This document shows positions 57,535 through 64,000 of a stretch of 64,000 nucleotides of DNA, piece after piece. The stretch covers positions 15,851,614 to 15,915,613 of the forward strand of contig CM034536.1 in the NCBI GenBank assembly GCA_020002185.1, written 5' to 3'. Below the pieces are notes generated by a model. The model did not search any database and was not told where the DNA came from. It saw only the letters and a program-made list of their open reading frames with translations. A program made the translations under genes and the position numbers. Each line of letters starts with the position of its first letter. Position 1 is the first letter of the stretch. The DNA comes from Paraescarpia echinospica. Its lineage: Eukaryota; Annelida; Polychaeta; Sabellida; Siboglinidae.

Positions 57535-58153
57535 CTCTCGGCGCGTATACATACTGAACGACGTCGTCGGGAAAGATATTAGTGCGCAGGCGCGCGATTT
57601 CTGGCGTCTCCTTTTTCAGATCCACCAGGAGATAACCGTAGGGTTCTGACGTGGCGTCTTCGAATGCTTTCATCATGTATTTAGTTCTACCCGGATACAT
57701 CTGCTTCGCTAGGTGGCCCACCTGACGAGCGTCCCGGGGGCTCTTGAACAGAACCATATATTGAGCGTTTAGACTGATGGTTCGGCTTTCTTTCGCTTTC
57801 GGGAAGAGGTTCTGTAGAAGCTGCACGACCGACGCGTTGCAGTGGTGACTTTTTTTAGTGAATAAGGTCGTAACCCGACTGTCCGTTTCTTCCATAAGGT
57901 CGTCGAGTACGATGAGAGTTCTAGTTTTCGAGTCGAGGGTCTTCGGCTCCGGCAGGCCGTCTACGAACTCTACATCGGTCGTCATAGAATCGTAGCCGGG
58001 TTGCCACTGTCCATAGCACCAAAGGATTTTCTCCAGCGGCGGTTCGTTCATCGACGAGGCAAAACGTAGCAGACGAGTAACGAATGTCGTCTTCCCACAC
58101 CCCGTAGGTCCGCCTACTATACACGTAAAAGGATGATTCAATGACCTGTCCAT
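57530..58153 (-). CDS. Genome-packaging ATPase (FtsK/HerA-like)
   Basis: 207 codons from the ATG at 58153, the first ATG after a TATATA string at 58207-58212. Walker A IVGGPTGCGKTTF (residues 12-24), Walker B TLIVLDDLM (79-87), then the conserved FTKKSHHCNASVVQLLQNLF block (98-117) with a sensor-like region, as in the A32-like packaging ATPases of Polintons, adintoviruses and virophages. These pump DNA into the capsid. All motifs intact and the frame is complete. The upstream part of the open frame to 58216 starts on GTG and overlaps the NADAR gene. Confidence 0.92.
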   Translation of the reverse strand: MDRSLNHPFTCIVGGPTGCGKTTFVTRLLRFASSMNEPPLEKILWCYGQWQPGYDSMTTDVEFVDGLPEPKTLDSKTRTLIVLDDLMEETDSRVTTLFTKKSHHCNASVVQLLQNLFPKAKESRTISLNAQYMVLFKSPRDARQVGHLAKQMYPGRTKYMMKAFEDATSEPYGYLLVDLKKETPEIARLRTNIFPDDVVQYVYAPRV

Positions 58154-58184
58154 AGCGACGACTGGTGCCCGGCCGAAGAGTGAA

Positions 58185-58674
58185 CTATTTTTTCTCGTCT
58201 CTTCTATATATGGCACGCACCTCCATCAACAGCTTTCCCAGCATGTTTTGACCTTCTTGACCCCCGTAACCACACCCCCAAAACCACTCTTTCGACGGTA
58301 CCCACACCACCAGTTCGACATCGCCGCTAGCCAACAGGCTTTTTCGACGCTCCAAACTTGGTCATTAAAAGCGCCGTCATACATTCGACCCTAACGGCGT
58401 CCCACGCGTCCCCCGTCCTCGTTTTCCTGATGAGGTAACTTCTTCGCTTCGCTATATAGGCCGACCACGCCTCTTTGAAATACTCCGCACCTTCATCGTC
58501 TTCGTTAAACATCGCCTTTCTAAACTGATAAGCGTGCTCGACCGATCTGAACACCCGACCGTATGCCTGAACTCGACACGGGTATAAATTCGACATGATC
58601 GAGGCCACTCCACGGAACCGTATAGTCGTATCCTTGTTTCCAGCTTCGTACACGCGACTGGCCATTTCGTACAT
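58185..58674 (-). pseudogene. NADAR/YbiA-family protein, one frame break
   Basis: ATG at 58674. The first 115 codons include IRFRGVASIMSNLYPC, VFRSVEHAYQFRKAMF (the SxEhxYQxxKA box of NADAR proteins) and VECMTALLMTKFGA. The family's C-terminal block (VPSKEWFWGCGYGG, GQNMLGKLLMEVR) is present immediately downstream in another frame and ends at 58185, so one shift near 58330 splits an otherwise full-length domain of about 160 residues. NADAR enzymes are N-glycosidases acting on riboflavin-pathway intermediates (YbiA/RibX) or removing ADP-ribose from guanine in DNA (DarT-linked). In a virus-like element a nucleotide or DNA de-modification role is plausible but inferred. A TATATAG string at 58728-58734 lies upstream. 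Confidence 0.8.
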
Positions 58675-58800
58675 GTGTCTCTCCGTCGTCTGTCACTCTC
58701 CTTTAGGCGATACTACCGCTAGCACTGGTCTATATACCTATACACAAGTGACACCTAGTTTCATACACTAGACCTCTTCATAGCAACATACACATCCACA

Positions 58801-59058
58801 AGAGTTCAGCGCTACATACTCCTTCCTACTTGAGTGGTCTTGTTTTTATAGGTAGGCTACCATTGTTTATTTATAAAAAAATTATTAGTAGACTTGTTTT
58901 TATTTTTTTAACCAATGTTTACAAACAAAATTTTTTATTAGTAGGAGCAATGTTATTTTTTTATCAGTAGAGCAGAATGTGCTCGGCTGATCATTTCCTT
59001 ATCTCCTTCCTTTGATGTCCTTTGATCTATGGTGAGTGAACAGCACACATCTACTACT
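58801..59058 (-). repeat. Right terminal inverted repeat of Polinton
   Basis: Reverse complement begins AGTAGTAGATGTGTGCTG and matches 41922-42200. Confidence 0.95.
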
Positions 59059-59064
59059 TATGGA
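59059..59064. repeat. Right target-site duplication TATGGA
   Basis: Identical to 41916-41921. Confidence 0.93.
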
Positions 59065-59570
59065 ATCCACAATGCTCGTTCTACTGGAAAGAGTCAACAT
59101 TGTAGAGATTGGAACATTACAAATAATTATGTATGTCCATGAATTACAACAGACTGTGCCTCCCCCCGCCAATAGAAGGGTTTTGCCTACAGACACAAGC
59201 AACATACGAGCTATTCACGAAGAATCGATCACACACCTGGGCAAACGATTCACGTATCGTGCGCACATGTAACGCCATTTGGTATCGAAGAGAACCAACC
59301 TCGTCGTTCTTCCCGGTTTTAATTAGTGGATTATACGTGGATTTCCCGCCGTCGAACAATACTTAATGGTACATAACCCGTTTCATACAGTTAAACATTT
59401 GAAAAAATGCAGGGATGTTACGTAACTGTTCCGCAGTCAACAAGATAATGGTACAGATAGCAAACCCTAAGGATACGGGCGGTTGTCTACGAATGTCACA
59501 AACGTATTGGGTAAGTCACTGTTGCGAATTACTTCATGTTGTATATTCAAGGTCATGACATGATGTCAAT
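59065..59570. other. Host flank right of the Polinton
   Basis: No supported gene; continues the host sequence interrupted at 41921. Confidence 0.55.
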
Positions 59571-59880
59571 ATTCGTGTGTGTGCGCGCGCACATGCGTGC
59601 TTGTGTGCACGAGTCAGCGCGTGTCTGCGCGTGTCTGCTCATATCGGTGCGCGTCTCTGCATATCTGTATGTGTCTGTGCGTGCATGCGCGGGTCTGCGC
59701 GTGCCTGTGCGTGCCTGTGCGTGTTTGCGCGAGCGTGCGCGTGCGTGCGCGTGCGCGTGCGTGTGCGTGCGTGCGCGTGTGTGCGTGTGCGCGCGTGTGC
59801 GCGCCTGTGCGTGCCAGCACGTGCTTGCTGGTGCTGGCGCGTACCTGCGCGTGCCTGTGCGTGTATGTGCGTGCCTGTGA
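59571..59880. repeat. GTGC/GTGT-rich simple repeat
   Basis: Alternating purine-pyrimidine tract dominated by gtgcgtgc, gcgcgtgt and gtgcctgtgc. Open in five frames as Cys/Val/Ala or Thr/His/Arg strings, which is a composition effect. Such tracts can adopt Z-DNA. Confidence 0.9.
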
Positions 59881-61070
59881 CCAACTTGCAGCAAACCAAA
59901 ATCGTACCGAACACATCGATCGGAAAACAAATTTCATTTAAACTCCCGATGATGTAAAATATCACAGAGAGAAATTGGATGCTGTTTTTGTCTAAACTTG
60001 AATAACAAAGAAAAATAGTCAAAGACAGTCATTCATATACACAATCACGTGGTTTATCCCGCTTCAGTATATTTATAAAACATAACTCAAACTAATTCTA
60101 TGCGATGCGTCTCGGGTAATTAATACCCCTGGTGGATGGTGAACAGTACCATTGCCACAAATTGTGTTTGAGTTAACACAAACCCTTGGACATTTATTGT
60201 TGACAATGCTAATAGAATGTGTTTCACGTTGGTGTGTACATTTTGTTGTTTTCATGTTTGTTCTATTAACAATGAAGCTGGCTTCTTGCGCTCCGTGAGT
60301 AGAGTAGTGTGAGGCATTCGACTTCCGTGTAGGATTTCATGATGGAATTTTGATTCGTGTTCAGCTCCAGCAGTTGTTTAAAGTAACTGATTGTTTTACT
60401 GATGCAAAAGTGATGCTTAGCAGAAAGGCGACGCTTTCATCTTTTTGGGATCTAAAATTTGCTTGGACTCAATTAGGAACATGCATATTTCTTTTCCATT
60501 GACGTATTTTGTTACCAATAAAAGTATAGGTTTTGAAAACGATATGAATAATTAGCTTTTTTAACAAAACATTCCATTTTCGGACACATCCGATATGTTG
60601 TTCATTTGACAATTGAAAGGTAATTTTCATTGTATGGAAATCTGTATCATTTTTTCACATCTCTCACTTCATGACCAGCGGTTCTGGCAGTAGGTAATGA
60701 AACGCCCATGTTATAAAGTATACCACATGTGTGGTCTCTTACGAAACAAACAGGCAAAGTAGGGTGAACGAGATTGCCCAATTTTACAAACCGAAATAGG
60801 TTTAGAAGGACTCGAGCTCCGTTTGACAGTCTGGCACGGCCACTCGCGCAGCTCTCGCCTGCGCCCCTCCCCCTATCAGAAATCATACCTATTAAAAGTA
60901 GGTCTAAACTTGAACGATTGATATATTATTGTTTATTGTTAGTTATACATATACTTTATTCTAGTAATTTATCATTTGATCTTGTACTTGATTCTTTATT
61001 CTAGTTCTTATGTACTATGATAGATATATAGCTCCAGGGTCTTTAAAAAAAAAATGTCACAGATCACAAT
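59881..61070. other. Host DNA, no gene seen
   Basis: No convincing coding, RNA or transposon feature. Confidence 0.5.
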
Positions 61071-61263
61071 TGATGTGTGTGTCTGCATGCGTGTTTGTGT
61101 GCGTGGGTGCATGGGTGTGTGTGTGCATATGTGTTGGTGTGTGTGTGTCTGCATGTGTGCGTGCGTGGGTGTTTGTGTCTCTGTGTGTGTGTCTGCGTGC
61201 ATGCGTGCGTGCGTGCATGGGTGTGTGTGTCTGTGTGTGCAAATGTATGTGTGTGTCTGTGTG

Positions 61264-61307
<44 letters not shown>

Positions 61308-61345
61308 TGGTGTATGAGTGTTTGTATGTATGTGCATGGGTGTGT
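61071..61345. repeat. TG/TGCG simple repeat
   Basis: Variable tg, tgcg and gtgtgtgc repeats ending in a pure (tgcg) run at 61265-61308. Confidence 0.93.
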
Positions 61346-63084
61346 TTGTACTGACAAAGTATCTATGTTGTGGACTTCAACTTTTTTCTTACAATGTCTG
61401 CCCCTGGCTCTGATTATTGTATATCAAATGTGTTGACTAACTCAGAATTAATGTACTAAATTCATAAAAAATATGTGCTGTTATCACGTTCCTATTGATT
61501 GGTAAATTAAATAATTGTCCATCATTTTGTGCATGTCATGTGACTGTCATGTATCTGAATAACACATTTGATTCATAGAAACCCTCATAGTTTCTGGAGT
61601 TAACAAAAGTCTAAACGGTGATATTTTCCTTGATGCCTAAACTCACTGTATTTGTGTGTCATCGAACCTAGTGATGTCAGGTGGCTCCACCTGGGTCCTA
61701 TTCAATTACTTAACTCAAGGGCTCTCGTAGATTGCAACATCTGATGTTCGATGGTGGTGTGCAGGTGGCGCCACCTGGCTCTATTTGACAGGAAACGCTG
61801 CTTAAAGAGGCAACAACTCACGCCAAGAAGGTAAGACATCTCTAACGATTCAGAAGTTACAGATATTTTTATGACTAGAATCTACATTTCTTTGAGGGAA
61901 ACTATTACGTCTGCACATGTTGTCCGGTGTTTAGTTATAGTCTTGTAGATCCCTGCCTAGTGATGTTTTGGTGCAAACAACAAACAGCATGATTGGTACA
62001 ATGCTACATTTTCGGGTGTTTTTAATGTAAAGGCGAATTAATTTTACATTTAAGAACATAAAAAAATTCCTGGCATTACAATTAATCACCTGTTTACTGG
62101 ATCATTGGTTTTAGTTTAGGCAAAGGCAAGTTGTTAACGTTGCATTTTGAGTTGAACAATATTTACGTATTTAACAATACTTTCTACCATATATGTCACT
62201 TTGCCATTTGATTTTATTCGATAAATTATATAAAAAAGTTACTTGTAATCGGAATCATCATAGTGTGGGTGGAATCGGAATAAAAAAAAATTAAATCGAA
62301 ATCGCCATAGTGGATTTGGACAGGGTTGGGGTCAATTATAATTGTAATTCGTAATTGTGTAATTAATTACAATTACGGTGTATTTGTAATATTTGAAAGT
62401 ATTGTAATTTTAATTGTAACTGATTTTGTGTGTAATTTTGGCCATTGTAACTGCCTTAATTGTTTAATTACAATTCAATTACTTTCCCATAGTTTCTCCA
62501 ATTGTGGGTGGAACTACTGTTTTTTTCATTTCATTATGAAAACCAAGGCTGTTTCCCTCTGAAATCACCTTCCCTCTCATACACCCCATTTTTAGGGGTG
62601 TTATAGTCAGACAGTGACACTTTCTGGTGAACATGGGCAAATAACAGCTGTCTGCCTGTCCTGGCACAGTCATGTTGCATAAAGCATTTAGCAGTGTCTT
62701 TCCAAACAATCAGTCACCCATGGACAGGCACAGTGCCAACTAGTCTTTATTTGCGTTATTGACTTGGCACATTGGAAGCACTGATAGAGAGATAAAAACA
62801 TGACTTCTCTTCCATTGGGGAGGGCATATAGAGCTGACCCATTGAAGCACTAGCTCTAGCAGTAGCAGGCTTTAGCAGTTGACAAGTGTCAAGTAGGAGG
62901 CCAAGAACAAACAATAGGCCTGTGGTCCAGTGCTACACATGCTAGCTGTACTAATTGTAATTTAGTTAAATAAGGCTGTGCACTATTCTTTCACTATGGA
63001 AATATTTTCAAGTAGGCTTGAGGGCAGCAAGGCGCTGAGAAGCCAATTGTGTGATAATAATATAAATATGGGATGATCTGAGGT
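61346..63084. other. Host DNA, no gene seen
   Basis: Contains two near-palindromes CAGGTGGCTCCACCTG (61678-61693) and CAGGTGGCGCCACCTG (61762-61777), and a TAATTACAATTA-rich low-complexity stretch at 62325-62490. No gene supported. Confidence 0.5.
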
Positions 63085-63295
63085 TGGTACCACTCGGTTA
63101 TTGTGGCTGTTGTTGCGTGTATATCTCTGGTGATTGTGGATGTTGTTGCGTGTTGGTACCACATGGTGATTGTGGCTGTTGTTGCATGTTGGTACCATTT
63201 GGTGATTGTAGCTGTTGTTGCGTGTAGATCTCTGGTGATTGTGGCTGTTGTTGCACGTAGGAACCACTTGGTGTATCATCTGGTACTTCTGTGCA
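63085..63295. repeat. 36-bp minisatellite, left part
   Basis: Units such as ggtgattgtggctgttgttg followed by catgttggtaccact, about five to six copies. Same family as 63640-64000. Confidence 0.9.
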
Positions 63296-63625
63296 ATGCA
63301 TGATGCAGTGGCTAGAGCTTCGGAATCTCAACCGAGGGAACCCGGGTTCGAATCCTGTTTTGCGTTTTTAACCATGGACAAGTTTGATCACTCTACGTTG
63401 TTCCAGTTCACTTAATTGTATGAATGAGTACCCGGCTATAGACAGTAGTAGATATTTGTGAATGAATAGTATTCGCGCATTTAATGCAGTATGACTGGAT
63501 GTTTCCCAGAGAAGTTGAGATGCTATTTAATTGAACTGGTCTGCCATGGAGTAAAGTGTAAAGCACTTTGACGAGTCCTGAGGGCTGGATACTGTGCTAT
63601 ATAAGTACTTACTTTAGTCTTTTTA
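63296..63625 (+). mobile_element. tRNA-headed SINE inserted in the minisatellite
   Basis: A-box-like tgcagtggctagagc and a B box gggttcgaatcc (63347-63358) mark a tRNA-derived Pol III promoter. The body ends with aaagcactttgacgagtcct and ctatataagtacttac, the tail style of many invertebrate and fish SINE/L2-related elements. It splits the 36-bp minisatellite, dating the insertion after array formation. Confidence 0.75.
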
Positions 63626-64000
63626 ACTTTTTTGTGATTGCGGGCTGTTGTTTAATGCAGATCCAACTCACTTGTATGTGGCTGTTGTTGCATGTAGGAA
63701 CCACTGAGTGATTGTGGCTGTTGTTTTGCATGTATGTACCTCTTGGTGATTGTGGCTGTTGTTGCATGTAGGTACCACTTGGTGATTGTGGATGTCGTTG
63801 CATGTAGGGACCACTTGGTGATTGTGGCTGTTGTTGCATGTAGGTACCATTTGGTGATTGTGGCTGTTGTTGCATGTAGGGACCACTTGGTGATTGTGGC
63901 TGTTGTTGTGTGTAGGTACCACTTGGTGATTGTGGCTGTTGTTGCATGTAGGGACCACTTGGTGATTGTGGCTGTTGTTGCATGTAGGTACCACTTCGTG
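63626..64000. repeat. 36-bp minisatellite, right part, runs off the window
   Basis: At least nine copies of the 36-bp unit with ggtgattgtggctgttgttg and catgtaggtaccactt. Open on the minus strand as a repeated 12-residue NNSHNHQVVPTC string; a repeat artefact. Confidence 0.93.

Larger units (their letters stand above)
41922..59058. mobile_element. Complete Polinton/Maverick (adintovirus-like) element, 17.1 kb
   Basis: Bounded by perfect 6-bp target duplications and inverted repeats that start AGTAGTAGATGTGTG. Internally GC-richer than the host. Plus strand: zinc protein, C2H2 protein, DNA polymerase B. Minus strand from the right end: NADAR, packaging ATPase, two conserved small proteins, integrase, membrane protein, minor capsid, core protein, major capsid, protease, and at the far left a spliced small gene. 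Polymerase, integrase and both capsid genes are interrupted, so this copy is a decaying endogenous element, although its ends are intact and could be mobilised in trans. Confidence 0.95.

Noticed and set aside
59536..60022. Several 100-127-codon Cys/Val or Thr/His-rich frames
   Set aside because: All arise from an alternating GT/GC tract lacking stops; no start context, no homology, and open on both strands.
61008..61436. Cys/Val-rich and His/Thr-rich frames
   Set aside because: Same cause: a TG/TGCG simple repeat.
63317..63365. tRNA gene
   Set aside because: Has A- and B-box motifs but no complete cloverleaf and is continuous with a SINE body and tail.

Overview
The window is animal genomic DNA: AT-rich host sequence, spliced genes with GT-AG introns, TATA boxes and AATAAA signals, fragments of CR1/L2-like LINEs, a hAT transposase remnant, a tRNA-headed SINE and many minisatellites. 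This fits a marine invertebrate (a mollusc, lancelet or similar), but I cannot name the phylum. It is a scaffold of two contigs joined by exactly 1000 N (28924-29923).

Layout. 1-8898 is host DNA with minisatellites, a three-copy dispersed repeat, LINE fragments and what looks like the last coding exon of a small membrane protein (8796-8885). 8899-17270 (block A: LINE and hAT relics) is repeated almost base for base at the start of contig 2 (29924 to about 37500) and in part again at 39472-41380. This looks like an unmerged second haplotype or a recent duplication. Block A in contig 1 is interrupted at 17271 by an 11.2-kb palindromic element. The corresponding point in contig 2 (41380) is an empty site.

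The palindromic element (17271-28471) is the most unusual object here. Two arms of about 5.5 kb face each other across a centre (22794-22907) that can fold into a T: an outer stem enclosing two small hairpins, laid out like a parvovirus terminal repeat. Each arm carries (i) a small basic protein with a SERTA-like motif, the motif that in animal SERTAD/TRIP-Br proteins links to E2F/CDK4 control, and (ii) a two-exon gene for a 360-aa multi-zinc-motif protein, intact in the right arm and broken in the left. Around these lie tandem repeats and clusters of motifs resembling nuclear-receptor, CTCF, ETS, CRE, YY1, octamer and E-box sites. No polymerase, Rep, integrase or capsid gene is present in it.

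41922-59058 is a full-length Polinton/Maverick (adintovirus-like) element: 6-bp target duplication TATGGA, about 260-280-bp terminal inverted repeats starting AG, protein-primed type B DNA polymerase, chromodomain integrase, packaging ATPase, adenain-like protease, major and minor capsid genes, core protein and several small conserved genes, plus a NADAR-family gene. Several genes (polymerase, both capsid genes, integrase, NADAR, zinc protein) are broken by frameshifts and stops, and polymerase motif C has lost both catalytic aspartates, so this copy looks dead as an autonomous unit. The ATPase, protease and three small structural-type genes are still open.

The two elements are linked. Both start with AGTAGTA, and both encode a protein with the same order of parts (C-x2/3-C-x13-C-x2-H-G zinc ribbon, intron, PP-K/R nuclear signal, RRxCxGC...H...C box). 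The palindromic element may be a satellite or derivative of a Polinton-type virus. 59065-64000 is host DNA with GT-rich repeats and a minisatellite split by a SINE.
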